Below, one piece after another: positions 26,444-36,605 of a DNA stretch of 64,000 bases (positions are counted from its first letter, which is position 1; each line of letters opens with the position of its first letter). The notes under the pieces are model-generated. The model did not search any database and had not been told where the DNA came from. It worked only from the letters and a program-made list of their open reading frames with translations. The translations under genes and the position numbers were made by a program. The DNA comes from Devosia lacusdianchii (GTDB taxonomy: Bacteria; Pseudomonadota; Alphaproteobacteria; Rhizobiales; Devosiaceae), in the NCBI RefSeq assembly GCF_022429625.1, contig NZ_CP092483.1:2542001-2606000 (forward strand). Direction: 5' to 3'.

Positions 26444-27114
26444 CTATTCGGCCCCGGTCTGGCGCCAGCGCATTAGTCCGATGAAGAACAATCCGCCGAT
26501 AATGCCGGTCAGTATTCCGATGGGCATATCCTGCGGTGGAATCAGGATACGCGTAACAATGGCGGCTAGAACGAGGAAGATGGCGCCAACCAGCGCCGAT
26601 AGCGGGAGCACCCGTCGGTAGTCGCCGCCGACGGCGCGTTGCGGCGACGCTTCAAAGGTAACACCGCGGTTACAGCTCTGGACCGGGACGCGATAGCCGG
26701 CGGCCAGGGCCGTGCTGGTAGCGGTCGCGGCCAAGGCAATGGCGGAGACACGATGCGGCGTCAGCCCAAGTTCGACGATCTCGGCGACACTGAGCCCGAA
26801 ATCCGACGCCTGCTCCTGCAGAACCGTGGCAACGCGCCGCGCCACCGATTTGCCGACAGCGTCCAGATGTCGTCGCCGTCCAGAAGCACGAGACCGCTGC
26901 TGGGCCGGTGATAGCGATAGAGGCAGCGCAGCAGGCTCGATTTGCCTGCTCCATTCGGGCCGACCAACGCCAGCATCTCCCCTGGCTCGACGCTGAGCGA
27001 CAGCGGCCCGATAATGGGCTACCCCGGGATCGCACCCCAGGTCAGGCCCTTGATGTCGAGGCGCGCCGGCCGATCACCGGTGAAGCCATCAGCCGTAGAC
27101 TTGCCGTGTGCCAT
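26444..27114 (-). pseudogene. Decayed ABC importer (ATPase fused to permease remnant)
   Basis: Read on the minus strand from ATG 27114, an ABC ATPase begins (LDIKGLTWGAIPG) and hits an in-frame TAG at 27021-27019 after 31 codons. The same frame then continues with PGEMLALVGPNGAGKSSLLR (Walker A) and LLDGDDIWTLSA. Near 26870 the match shifts frame to ARRVATVLQEQASDFGLSV and EIVELGLTPHR. The C-half of the ATPase (signature and Walker B) is missing. Instead the frame runs into the C-terminal end of a FecCD-type permease: VGGDYRRVLPLSALVGAIFL, then TGIIGGLFFIGLMRW to TGA at 26444. At least one nonsense change, one frameshift and one deletion make it inactive. A cobalamin riboswitch lies upstream. 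Confidence 0.85.
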
Positions 27115-27229
27115 CGCTGGCTCCGCCGTATGGCGAGAGGTCACGGGCGATCCGAGCAGCGATTATGCGACAGCAACTGGTCATCATCGTCTCCCGCGGC
27201 ACACCTCGGCCGGGTTAAAAGGAATGATG

Positions 27230-27415
27230 ACGGCAAGTCTCCTGGCTTGCGGGTCGCTGCGGCTCCGGCCCTTCCCAGCCTTTCGGCCAGTGGTTCATCC
27301 CGGTGTCGCTATCCGCTCACAGTTGCGGGGGCAGCCACGGTATTGCGCCCTGATGGGTACGTCGCACCGTGTTCCCTTTTAATCCCGCCGCCCGAGTTGG
27401 GTGGCAAGAACCATC
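27230..27415 (-). promoter_or_regulatory. Cobalamin (B12) riboswitch
   Basis: On the minus strand the conserved aptamer elements appear in order: AAAAGGGAACACGGTGCG (about 27362-27380), GGCTGCCCCCGCAACTGTGA (27317-27336), CCACTGGCCGAAAGGCTGGG (27274-27294 region) and the B12 box GCCAGGAGACTTGCC (27232-27246). These match the cobalamin riboswitch consensus closely, including the P1 partner near 27400-27415. It would lower expression of downstream genes when adenosylcobalamin is plentiful. The downstream target is the pseudogene above, so the switch now appears to lack a working gene. Confidence 0.92.
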
Positions 27416-27506
27416 GGCGTGCGTGATGCGCGATTTTCGTCGGCAAGGCAAGGCGCCTCATTTCAACCCAAATGGCGCTGGAGCCTTCATTGGCTCGGAG
27501 GGAATC

Positions 27507-28490
27507 ATGAGGCGTTGGCTGGGACGGACGCTGCTGGCATTGCTGGTGCTGGCGGCAGGGATTTACGTGTTCAACGCGAGCTGGCGGGTATCTCCGCCAA
27601 GCGATCCCCAGATCACGCTGATCGCGCATCGCGGCGTCCACCAGACCTTCGACCGCAGCGGGCTCGAAAACGACACCTGCACGGCCGAGCGCATCGGTCC
27701 GCCGGAGCACGGCTTCATCGAGAACACGATTCCCTCCATGCAAGCTGCCTTTGCCGCAGGCGCTGATATCGTCGAGCTCGACGTGCACTCGACCACCGAT
27801 GGCCAGCTCGCCGTGCTGCATGACTGGACCATCGATTGCCGCACCGAAGGAACAGGCGAAACCCGCAGCCACGAGATGGCCTATCTCAAGTCGCTCGACG
27901 TCGGCTACGGCTACACCGCCGATGGTGGCGCCAGCTACCCGTTGCGCGGCACCGGCGTGGGGCAGATTCCCGAACTGAAGGAAGTGCTGTCGGCGATGCC
28001 TGACGGACGCTTCCTGATCAACTTCAAGAGCCGCGAGGCGCGCGAGGGCGACATGCTGGCCAGGGTGCTCAGCGACAATCCGGAGTGGCGTCAGGCAGTG
28101 TGGGGCGCCTATGGCGGCGACGAACCGACCTATCGCGCCGCAAACCAGATCGATGGGCTCGCTGTCTGGTCACGGCGCGGGCTGGTCGACTGCCTCGTGC
28201 AATATGGCGGGCTTGGCTGGACGGGTTACATGCCGCAGGCCTGTCGCAACACCAAGGTGATGGTGCCGCTCAACGTGGCGCCCTGGCTGTGGGGTTGGCC
28301 CAACCTGTTCCTCGAACGCATGCGCAACGCCGGCAGCGAGGTGATCCTGCTCGGGCCATACGAGTCAGGCGATCCCGGCGCCGCCGGCATCGATACGGTG
28401 GAACAGCTGGCGCAACTGCCCACTAGTTTCGATGGCTACCTGTGGACCAACAAGATTGAGATCATCGCCCCGGTGCTGACCGCGCAATAG
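27507..28490 (+). CDS. Glycerophosphodiester phosphodiesterase
   Basis: A 327-residue GDPD-family enzyme with an N-terminal membrane anchor or signal (LGRTLLALLVLAAGIYVF). Catalytic motifs are present: IAHRGVH, IENTIPSMQAAFAAGAD, VELDVHSTTDGQLAVLHD. It hydrolyses glycerophosphodiesters to glycerol-3-phosphate and an alcohol; the anchor places it outside the cytoplasmic membrane. A long insertion after the HRG motif (QTFDRSGLENDTCTAERI) is not in the short enzymes. ATG 27507 is preceded by CGGAGGGAATC, deciding the start. It is divergent from the riboswitch. Confidence 0.88.
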   Translation: MRRWLGRTLLALLVLAAGIYVFNASWRVSPPSDPQITLIAHRGVHQTFDRSGLENDTCTAERIGPPEHGFIENTIPSMQAAFAAGADIVELDVHSTTDGQLAVLHDWTIDCRTEGTGETRSHEMAYLKSLDVGYGYTADGGASYPLRGTGVGQIPELKEVLSAMPDGRFLINFKSREAREGDMLARVLSDNPEWRQAVWGAYGGDEPTYRAANQIDGLAVWSRRGLVDCLVQYGGLGWTGYMPQACRNTKVMVPLNVAPWLWGWPNLFLERMRNAGSEVILLGPYESGDPGAAGIDTVEQLAQLPTSFDGYLWTNKIEIIAPVLTAQ

Positions 28491-28523
28491 CGGCCAAAGC
28501 CTGCCGGCGTCTGAGATCGGCCT

Positions 28524-28988
28524 CTATCCCGCAATTTTCGCCCGGCGATGCACGAAATAGGCACCGGCTTGGCCGCTATAGCCGAAATAGACAGCACCGA
28601 GCACTGCCGCGATGTGAGCGATGCGGCTGCCGGTGATGATCCAGGTCACCGGATCAGCCTTGGTCGCAAAGGCCAGAACATTGCCACCGCCGATAAGCCA
28701 GCTCGCCGGTTCCATGATCAGCGAAAAAGTTCCGAGCCCACCGTAAAGCAGGGTCAGGGCATGGCGGGCAATGTTCGAGCCACGCATCATCAACGTAGCG
28801 AGCACGGCGAGCAGCGCAAAGGCCGACAGACGGATAGTCAATTCCGCGCCGCTATTGAGGACCGCATCCAACGGGCCGCGAGGATCGACGGCGAGGCGCG
28901 TGCCGACTTCGAGAATGGCGGTCGCAATGGCGAGCATCCACAGCGCGAAGGCCAGGCGGACAGTGTGAGGCACAACAAGATGAGGCAT
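28524..28988 (-). CDS. Four-segment membrane protein of unknown function
   Basis: About 154 residues with four hydrophobic segments: LAFALWMLAIATAILEVGT, LSAFALLAVLATLMM, LLYGGLGTFSLIMEPASW, and HIAAVLGAVYFGYSGQAGAY. Only short basic loops connect them. I do not recognise a family. ATG 28988 is supported by GGGAGA 6 nt upstream. It is convergent with the GDPD gene, with 33 bp between stops. The 268 bp upstream of it, up to the DMT gene, show no further gene. Confidence 0.65.
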   Translation of the reverse strand: MPHLVVPHTVRLAFALWMLAIATAILEVGTRLAVDPRGPLDAVLNSGAELTIRLSAFALLAVLATLMMRGSNIARHALTLLYGGLGTFSLIMEPASWLIGGGNVLAFATKADPVTWIITGSRIAHIAAVLGAVYFGYSGQAGAYFVHRRAKIAG

Positions 28989-29256
28989 GACAATCTCCCG
29001 CGGCAATAGGCTTGAACCCAACATTGCGAAGCCGCACGCGCCGGTCTGCTATGGCCTGGCCGGATGCCGCTGCCGAGAGGGTGTTTCGCGAACCGCCGCA
29101 TTGCGCGACGAAGCTGCGATTTAGGGGAGTGAAGCTTTTAACGGACCGGCGCTAGCCGCGCAAAAGCGCCGCAGCCCCAACTATCCCATCGACGGAAGCG
29201 GCGCGGCGCTCTAGGGTCGCCGCATTGCCTGAAACACTCGATTTTCTGGATGTATC

Positions 29257-30189
29257 ATGCCGGTCGGCGTGCTTTATGCTGTTATCGCCTACTCGGTCTA
29301 TTCCTGCGGCGACGCCATCATCAAGGGCTTCGGACAGAGCCTGTCCGTCTTCGAGATCGGCTTCTTCATCGCCGTCTGCTCACTGATCCCCGCCGCCTTC
29401 GTCAAACCCAAGGGTGAGCGCTGGCGCGACAGCTTCAAGCTCAAGCATCCCCGCCTGGTTCATCTGCGCTCCTTCAGCGGGGTCGCGTCATCGACACTGG
29501 TCACCTACGCCTTCACCACCATCGCCTTTGCCGAGACCTATTCGCTGGTCTTCATGATGCCCCTGTTCATCACCGTCATGTCGGTGCTCATCCTCAAGGA
29601 GCGGGTGGACGCCATTCGCTGGAGCATGTTGGCGCTAGGCTTTGTGGGCGTCATGCTGGTTGTGCGCCCGGGCTTCCGCGAATTGGAGCCCGGCCATCTG
29701 GCGGCGCTGGGCTGCGCCCTCTTTGGCGCAATCTCGACCACGGTTCTGCGGGTCGTAGCGCCAACCGAAAAGCGAGTGAGCCTTATCGCCCTGCCCGCCA
29801 TCTACCTCATCGTGGTCAATTTCGTACTGATGCTGCCGACATTCGTCGTGCCGACTTGGCAACAATTCGGCTTGCTGGCCGCCAGCGGCAGCCTTGTCGG
29901 CATGGGGCATATCCTGCTGATCGCCGCGACCCGCAACGCGGCGGCGAGCCAGGTCGCGCCGATCCAGTACGTGCAGATCGTCTGGGCCATCGGGCTGGGC
30001 GCCTTCTTCTTTTTCGAGTACCCGGACCTCCTCGCCTATATCGGCCTGGCTGTGGTCGTGGTGTCCGGACTGGTCAATGTGCTGGTGGACGGAGGCCGCG
30101 CCCGGATCGCGGGCCGCTTCGCCGAATACCGGGCCCACCGCCCCGGCCCTCCGAGCAATATTACCGAAGTGCAAGGCCCTGAAATTTAG
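29257..30189 (+). CDS. DMT/EamA-family permease
   Basis: A 310-residue transporter with ten hydrophobic segments in two EamA halves, of the drug/metabolite transporter superfamily. The first half has VIAYSVYSCGDAIIKGFG, and the second ALFGAISTTVLRVVAP, with QVAPIQYVQIVWAIGLGAFFF near the end. The substrate is unknown. It is clearly paralogous to the next gene (same LKHPxLVHLR, AFAETY/FADVY and RPG motifs), from a tandem duplication, and the two are 93 bp apart. Confidence 0.85.
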   Translation: MPVGVLYAVIAYSVYSCGDAIIKGFGQSLSVFEIGFFIAVCSLIPAAFVKPKGERWRDSFKLKHPRLVHLRSFSGVASSTLVTYAFTTIAFAETYSLVFMMPLFITVMSVLILKERVDAIRWSMLALGFVGVMLVVRPGFRELEPGHLAALGCALFGAISTTVLRVVAPTEKRVSLIALPAIYLIVVNFVLMLPTFVVPTWQQFGLLAASGSLVGMGHILLIAATRNAAASQVAPIQYVQIVWAIGLGAFFFFEYPDLLAYIGLAVVVVSGLVNVLVDGGRARIAGRFAEYRAHRPGPPSNITEVQGPEI

Positions 30190-30282
30190 CTGCCCGAGAG
30201 GCAGCGGAAGCGTCGACGGCAAGCGGAGACGTTTGTATGGTAGGCCAATTCCCGAGTCTTCCTCATACTTTCTGGATTTCCG

Positions 30283-31167
30283 ATGCCGCTCGGCGTCCTG
30301 CTCGCCTTTCTGGCCTATGCCAGCTTTTCCGTCGCCGACGCGCTGATCAAGGCCACCGGCCCGACCATGTCGGTGTTCGAGATCGCGTTCTTCACCACGA
30401 GTTTCTCGATCATTCCCGCCATGCTGACCAAGCGTGGCGAACGCTGGCGCGATCTCTACAAACTCCAGCATCCCTGGCTGGTCCATCTGCGCTGCGCCAC
30501 GGCCATCTCCGGCACCGCCTGCGTGATGTATGCCTTCACGCACATCCCGTTTGCCGACGTCTATGCCATCGGCTTCCTGACGCCGATAATGGTAACCGTG
30601 CTCAGCGTGCTGGTGCTGAAAGAGCACGTCGCACTGCACCGCTGGTTGCTGCTGATCATTAGTTTCCTCGGCGTCGTGCTGGTGATCCGGCCCGGCGTGC
30701 GCGACCTGCAATTGGGTCATCTGGCCATTTTCTGCAGCGTTTTCTTCGGCGGGATCACCACCATCATCCTGCGCCACGTGGCACCCAAGGAGCGGCGGGT
30801 CAGCCTGGTTGGCCTGCAGGTGCTCTATTCGGGCCTGTTCAACGGCTTGCTGATGATTCCGTTTTTCGTGCTGCCGTCGCTCGAGCAACTCGCCATTTTC
30901 CTCGGCATCGGCCTCATTGGCGGCACCGGCGGCCTGCTGCTGATCGCTGCGGCCAAGCGCTCGCCCGCCAATCTGGTGGCGCCAGTACAGTATAGTCAGC
31001 TTATCTGGGCCATCGTGTTTGGCGCGGCGTTCTTTGGGGAATATCCGGACTACGTCGCCATCATCGGCCTCATCATCGTGCTGGCGGCGGGGCTTGCCAA
31101 TGTGCTGACGCAGAAGATGAAGATCGTCTGGAAACCTCGGCTGTTCTTCTTCCGCACCGGGCTCTAG
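30283..31167 (+). CDS. DMT/EamA-family permease (tandem paralogue)
   Basis: A 294-residue paralogue of the upstream gene, with the same ten-segment layout (LAFLAYASFSVADALIKATG, then FGGITTIILRHVAP, and VAPVQYSQLIWAIVFGAAFF). Its C-terminal tail is shorter. The substrate is unknown; the two could form a heterodimer like small DMT pairs, but full-length ten-segment members usually act alone. Followed by a bidirectional terminator at 31179-31205. Confidence 0.85.
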   Translation: MPLGVLLAFLAYASFSVADALIKATGPTMSVFEIAFFTTSFSIIPAMLTKRGERWRDLYKLQHPWLVHLRCATAISGTACVMYAFTHIPFADVYAIGFLTPIMVTVLSVLVLKEHVALHRWLLLIISFLGVVLVIRPGVRDLQLGHLAIFCSVFFGGITTIILRHVAPKERRVSLVGLQVLYSGLFNGLLMIPFFVLPSLEQLAIFLGIGLIGGTGGLLLIAAAKRSPANLVAPVQYSQLIWAIVFGAAFFGEYPDYVAIIGLIIVLAAGLANVLTQKMKIVWKPRLFFFRTGL

Positions 31168-31178
31168 AGCCAGAAACG

Positions 31179-31205
31179 AAAATCCCCGCTTTCGCGGGGA
31201 TTTTC
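31179..31205. terminator. Bidirectional terminator (DMT / alaS)
   Basis: AATCCCCGC pairs with GCGGGGATT around a TTTC loop, with AA on the left and TTTTC on the right. It serves both converging transcripts. Confidence 0.88.
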
Positions 31206-31226
31206 TTGTGGTTTGTGCGATGACGC

Positions 31227-33872
31227 TTAGAGCGCGGACCGAACGGCGGCGATCGCCTCGGCCGACTTCGACCCATCGGGTCCGCCGCCTTGCGCCATGT
31301 CAGGCCGCCCGCCGCCACCCTGCCCGCCAAGCGCCGCGGTAGCCAGCTTGATCAGGTCGCCGGCCGCATAGCGCGCCGTGAGGTCGTCGGTGACGCCCAC
31401 GGCCACGGTGCCCTTGCCGTCGTCGCCCTTAAGCACGACGGTCACGACGCCCGAGCCGATGCGCTTCTTCTCGGTATCGACCAGGCCCTTCACATCCTTG
31501 GCGGCGATACCTTCGACGGTGCGGCCGACATAGGTCACGCCGTTGACAGCCTCATCAGCGGCCGCCGTCGCGCCCGAGCCGCTACCGCCACCGAGAGCCA
31601 GCTTCTTGCGTGCATCGGTCAGCTCGCGCTCGATCTTCTTGAGGTTTTCCTGCAACGCCCCTATGCGATCGAGCACCTCGTGGCTCCCGGAACGCAGCAG
31701 GCCAGCGGCCGAGTTGACGATGGCCACATTGGTATTACCGCGATGGCGCGCAGCCTTGCCGGTCAGTGCCTCGATACGGCGCACACCCGCACCGACAGCA
31801 CTTTCGGCGACGATGGAAACCAGACCGATATCGCCCGTACGGCGCACATGGGTGCCGCCGCAAAGCTCGACCGACCAACCAAGACCATTGCCCGTGGGTT
31901 CGCCCATGGCGACCACCCGGACTTCCTCGCCGTACTTTTCGCCAAACAGGGCGCGTGCGCCGGATTCCTTGGCCTCCTCGACGCCCATCAGGCGCGTTTC
32001 GACCGGCGTGTTCTGCAGAATGATGGCGTTGGCGATATCCTCCACCTCGACCATTTCCTGCTCGGTGACCGGCTTGGTGTGCACGAAATCGAAGCGCAGG
32101 CGATCGGGTGAGACCATCGAGCCCTTCTGGGCAACATGATCGCCGAGCACAATGCGCAGCGCTTCATGCAACAGATGCGTCGCCGAGTGGTTGGAGCGGA
32201 TCGACGAGCGGCGGTCGTGATCGACCATCAGCTCCAGCGCTTGCCCGACCTTGAGGGCGCCTTCGGTCACCTGAACCTTGTGCGCGAACACACCATGGAA
32301 CTTCTGTGTATCGAGAACCGTGACGGCAATGCCCTCTGCCTTGAGCTTGCCGGTGTCGCCGACCTGACCACCGCTCTCGCCGTAGAACGGGGTCTGGTTG
32401 AGCACCACGAAACCCTCTTCACCGGCAGCAAGCGAGGCAACTTCGGCGCCGTTCTTGAGTAGCGCGGTGACCGCGCCTTCGGCGAACTCGGTCTCGTAGC
32501 CCAGGAACTCGGTAGGACCGACCTTGTCGGCAATGGCGAACCAGACCTTGTCTTCGCCGGTCTCGCCCGAGCCGGCCCAGCTCTTGCGCGCCTCGGCGCG
32601 CTGGCGGGCCATGGCGTCCTCGAAGCCGGTCAAGTCGACGTTGATGCCGCGGGTACGCAGCGCATCCTGCGTCAGGTCCAGCGGGAAGCCATATGTGTCA
32701 TAGAGCTTGAAGGCGGTGACGCCTTCGAGCATGTCGCCCTCGTTCAGCCCAACCGTTGCATCGTCAAGCAGCTGCAGGCCGCGGCTAAGCGTCTTGAGGA
32801 AGCGACGCTCCTCGAGCCTGATGGTCTCCTCGATCATGGACTCGCCGCGTACCAGCTCGGGATAGGCCTGGCCCATTTCATGCACCAGCGTCGGCACGAT
32901 GCGATGGATGACCGGCTCCTGCGCACCCAGCAGCGTGGCGTGGCGCATGGCGCGGCGCATGATGCGGCGCAGCACATAGCCGCGGCCCTCGTTGGATGGC
33001 AGCACGCCTTCCGCGATGAGGAAACTCATCGACCGCAAGTGATCGGCAATGACGCGCAAGCTTGGCGTCGTCGGATCGCCGTTGAAGCCGACCTGCTGCA
33101 TGGTGGAGGCGATCAGCCGCTTGAAGAGGTCGATCTCATAATTGTTGTTGGTCCCCTGCATGACCGCGGCCACGCGCTCAAGGCCCATGCCGGTATCGAC
33201 CGACGGCTTGGGCAGCCGAACCCGGCTGCCGTCCGCCATCTGCTCGAACTGCATGAAGACGAGATTCCAGATCTCGACAAACCGGTCACCGTCCTCCTCG
33301 GGCGAGCCCGGGGGGCCACCCCAGTACTTGTCGCCGTGATCGTAGAAGATTTCGGAATTGGGTCCGCATGGCCCGGTATCGGCCATCTGCCAGAAATTGG
33401 ACTTGGCACCCAGCCGCACGATCTTGTCGTCGGACAGTCCGGCAATCTTCTTCCACAGCTCGTGGGCCTCATCGTCGTCCTGATAGACGGTGACGCTCAG
33501 CTTCTCCTTGGGCAGCTCCCACTCCTTGGTGAGCAGCGCCCAGGCGTACTCGATCGCCTGCTCCTTGAAGTAGTCGCCAAACGAGAAATTGCCCAGCATC
33601 TCGAAGAAAGTGTGGTGGCGCGCGGTGAAGCCGACATTGTCGAGGTCGTTGTGCTTGCCACCGGCGCGAACGCTCTTCTGGGCCGTCGTGGCGCGCGTAT
33701 AGTCGCGCTTCTCGACGCCGGTAAAGACGTTCTTGAACTGCACCATGCCCGAATTGACGAACATCAGCGTCGGGTCATTCCGCGGCACCAGCGGGCTCGA
33801 CGCCACGGCTTCATGACCATTGCGGGCAAAGTAGTCGACAAAGCTCGAACGAAGATCGTTTACGCTGGTCAT
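31227..33872 (-). CDS. alaS: Alanyl-tRNA synthetase
   Basis: The 881-residue class II synthetase that charges tRNA-Ala and edits Ser and Gly. It opens with the usual [22 protein letters not shown] and has [12 protein letters not shown] in the aminoacylation core. Editing-domain zinc ligands are present in [13 protein letters not shown] and [13 protein letters not shown]. The C-terminal segment ends in a Gly/Ser-rich linker and the C-Ala domain ([12 protein letters not shown]). Length and order are normal. It lies 3' of recA on the same strand, separated by a repeat; the recA-alaS order is common in alphaproteobacteria. Confidence 0.97.
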   Translation of the reverse strand: MTSVNDLRSSFVDYFARNGHEAVASSPLVPRNDPTLMFVNSGMVQFKNVFTGVEKRDYTRATTAQKSVRAGGKHNDLDNVGFTARHHTFFEMLGNFSFGDYFKEQAIEYAWALLTKEWELPKEKLSVTVYQDDDEAHELWKKIAGLSDDKIVRLGAKSNFWQMADTGPCGPNSEIFYDHGDKYWGGPPGSPEEDGDRFVEIWNLVFMQFEQMADGSRVRLPKPSVDTGMGLERVAAVMQGTNNNYEIDLFKRLIASTMQQVGFNGDPTTPSLRVIADHLRSMSFLIAEGVLPSNEGRGYVLRRIMRRAMRHATLLGAQEPVIHRIVPTLVHEMGQAYPELVRGESMIEETIRLEERRFLKTLSRGLQLLDDATVGLNEGDMLEGVTAFKLYDTYGFPLDLTQDALRTRGINVDLTGFEDAMARQRAEARKSWAGSGETGEDKVWFAIADKVGPTEFLGYETEFAEGAVTALLKNGAEVASLAAGEEGFVVLNQTPFYGESGGQVGDTGKLKAEGIAVTVLDTQKFHGVFAHKVQVTEGALKVGQALELMVDHDRRSSIRSNHSATHLLHEALRIVLGDHVAQKGSMVSPDRLRFDFVHTKPVTEQEMVEVEDIANAIILQNTPVETRLMGVEEAKESGARALFGEKYGEEVRVVAMGEPTGNGLGWSVELCGGTHVRRTGDIGLVSIVAESAVGAGVRRIEALTGKAARHRGNTNVAIVNSAAGLLRSGSHEVLDRIGALQENLKKIERELTDARKKLALGGGSGSGATAAADEAVNGVTYVGRTVEGIAAKDVKGLVDTEKKRIGSGVVTVVLKGDDGKGTVAVGVTDDLTARYAAGDLIKLATAALGGQGGGGRPDMAQGGGPDGSKSAEAIAAVRSAL

Positions 33873-34026
33873 AAGAAGGCTTTCATTACGGAAAGTGGCG
33901 CCATGGCACCGCAGACAAGTTCGGCTGGCTTTCTATCGTGCGGCCTGCCGGAATGTCCAGCATTGCGGCGATGGTGAGGCGTGGTGGTGACCTCGCGCGT
34001 GATCCTCACCATCCTCGACCACCGTG

Positions 34027-34120
34027 TCATCCGGCGAAGGCCGGAATCCAGCTTGAGATGACTGGACCCGCCGCGATAGCTGGAAGACCTCAGGATGGAT
34101 TGCGGCCTGCGCCGGAATGA
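34027..34120. repeat. Intergenic inverted repeat, family A (copy 2)
   Basis: Arms at 34027-34050 and 34096-34120 are inverted copies with the same palindromic core as at 5575-5670, and the spacer again holds CCCGCCGCGA (34067-34076). The right arm has three substitutions that weaken the palindrome. It occupies the 333-bp gap between alaS and recA, along with the recA terminator; nothing else is seen in that gap. Confidence 0.82.
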
Positions 34121-34149
34121 CACCGTGGATAAAGCCAGATCAGTACCCC

Positions 34150-34181
34150 AAAAAAAGAGGCACCGCTTGCGCGATGCCTCT
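34150..34181 (-). terminator. Rho-independent terminator of recA
   Basis: Read on the minus strand: an 11-bp stem AGAGGCATCGC pairing with GCGGTGCCTCT (one G-U pair), a GCAA loop, then seven T residues. It lies 25 bp after the recA stop. Confidence 0.92.
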
Positions 34182-34205
34182 CATCATCCCTGCATGGGAA
34201 ATGTC

Positions 34206-35279
<1,074 letters not shown>

Positions 35280-35361
35280 ATTTTCTCTCCTTATTTCACG
35301 CTCTTGGGGGCCGTGCAACGCAACGGGTCCGTCAGCGGATATCCATCTAATGTGCGCTATT

Positions 35362-35406
35362 TGTTCTCATTTTGTTTCAGCACTGTCAAGGGACAAAATG
35401 AGAACA
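35362..35406. promoter_or_regulatory. Two inverted LexA-type boxes at recA
   Basis: TGTTCTCATTTTGT (35362-35375) and its exact complement ACAAAATGAGAACA (35393-35406) face each other across 17 nt. Each contains an alphaproteobacterial SOS box with one mismatch: GTTC-N7-GTTT at 35363-35377, and GGAC-N7-GAAC at 35391-35405. Their place between recA and the divergent AraD1 gene suggests LexA control of recA, and possibly of both. Confidence 0.75.
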
Positions 35407-35556
35407 TTTGCGAGTAGCCGGCATGGAAACCAGAGAATCGCCGCGTCTACTTCCGCGCCGACGAATAAGTATGATTTTTGACTTGCGCCAATGCGGCATG
35501 TTGCGTTTTATGCAGCCATACCCTGCCCGGCGGGCACTTTGCGGAGGAGCCGCGCG

Positions 35557-36552
35557 ATGAACTTGATCCAGTATTTCGATCTCAATGGCGCCCGTGCCGT
35601 GGCGGCTGTCGAGAATGGCACGGCGCGGCAGGTCAATGATGCCAGTAGCGTCTATGAGCTGGCGATCGCAGCGCTGAGCAATGGCGGTGGCCTCGCAGGG
35701 CTGATCGCCGCCAGGGGCCTGGGTGACACGGTGGATCGTGCCGCGATCCTGGCCGAGGGCCGCATGCTCTCCCCGATCGATCATCCCGATCCGGCCCACC
35801 TCTATGTCACCGGCACCGGCCTGACCCACCTGGGCTCTGCCGCCACCCGTGACGCCATGCATACCGCCAATAGCGGCGCTGCCGAGACCGGCCTGACCGA
35901 TACGATGAAGATGTTCCGCATGGGCCTCGAGGGCGGCAAGCCCAAGGGCGGCCTCAAGGGCGTGCAGCCGGAATGGTTCTACAAGGGCAATGGCTATTCG
36001 GTGATCCATCCGGGCCACCCCATACCCTCCCCCGGCTTTGCCCTCGATGCCGGTGAAGAGCCCGAGATCGCCGGCATTTACGTGATCGACCAGAACGGCC
36101 AGCCGCGCCGGCTTGGCTTTGCCCTGGCCAACGAGTTCTCCGACCACGTGACCGAGCGCGTGAATTACCTCTACCTGGCCCATTCCAAGCTGCGGGCCTG
36201 CTCCATCGGTCCTGAGCTGCGGGTCGGCGACCTGCCGCGGCATGTGGAGGGCATGTCGCGCATCTATCGCGACGGCCAGGTGCTGTGGGAGAAGCCGTTC
36301 CTCAGTGGCGAGGACAATATGAGCCACACCATCGACAATCTCGAATATCACCATTTCAAATACGAGCTGTTCCGCCATCCGGGCGATGTGCATGTGCACA
36401 TGTTCGGCACCGCGACGCTGAGCTTTGCCGACGGCATCTCGACCCGGCCCGATGATGTGTTCGAGATCGAGGAACCCCAGTTCGGCAGCCCCCTGCGCAA
36501 CCCGGTCCGCCGCCAGAACGAGCATCCCGTTATCATCGGAAACATCTATTGA
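35557..36552 (+). CDS. AraD1 (GguC-like) family protein, FAH fold
   Basis: A 331-residue protein of the fumarylacetoacetate hydrolase superfamily, AraD1 branch (formerly GguC). The metal-site region AGEEPEIAGIYVIDQNGQPRR and the ALANEFSDHVTE, HFKYELFRHPGDVHVHMFG and FADGISTRPDDVFEIE stretches are typical. Members act on 2-keto-3-deoxy sugar acids in L-arabinose or similar pathways. The neighbouring aldo/keto reductase supports a role in sugar oxidation; that is inference. GGAGGAG 7 nt before ATG 35557 decides the start. It shares its upstream region with recA. Confidence 0.83.
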   Translation: MNLIQYFDLNGARAVAAVENGTARQVNDASSVYELAIAALSNGGGLAGLIAARGLGDTVDRAAILAEGRMLSPIDHPDPAHLYVTGTGLTHLGSAATRDAMHTANSGAAETGLTDTMKMFRMGLEGGKPKGGLKGVQPEWFYKGNGYSVIHPGHPIPSPGFALDAGEEPEIAGIYVIDQNGQPRRLGFALANEFSDHVTERVNYLYLAHSKLRACSIGPELRVGDLPRHVEGMSRIYRDGQVLWEKPFLSGEDNMSHTIDNLEYHHFKYELFRHPGDVHVHMFGTATLSFADGISTRPDDVFEIEEPQFGSPLRNPVRRQNEHPVIIGNIY

Positions 36553-36605
36553 GCTTGATGCCGCGCAACTAACATGTCAGTTATCCCTCGCTTCGGAGGG
36601 ATAGC

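Noticed and set aside
26444..26845. Stand-alone 133-residue hypothetical protein
   Set aside because: It is stitched from an ATPase piece and a permease tail in one frame by deletion, so it is part of the pseudogene.
29635..30888. 417-codon frame antisense across the two DMT genes
   Set aside because: It spans two real genes and their gap, and has low-complexity His/Gln/Glu composition typical of shadows.
32880..33977. 365-codon frame antisense to alaS
   Set aside because: A shadow frame caused by codon bias; alaS motifs cover the same bases on the minus strand.
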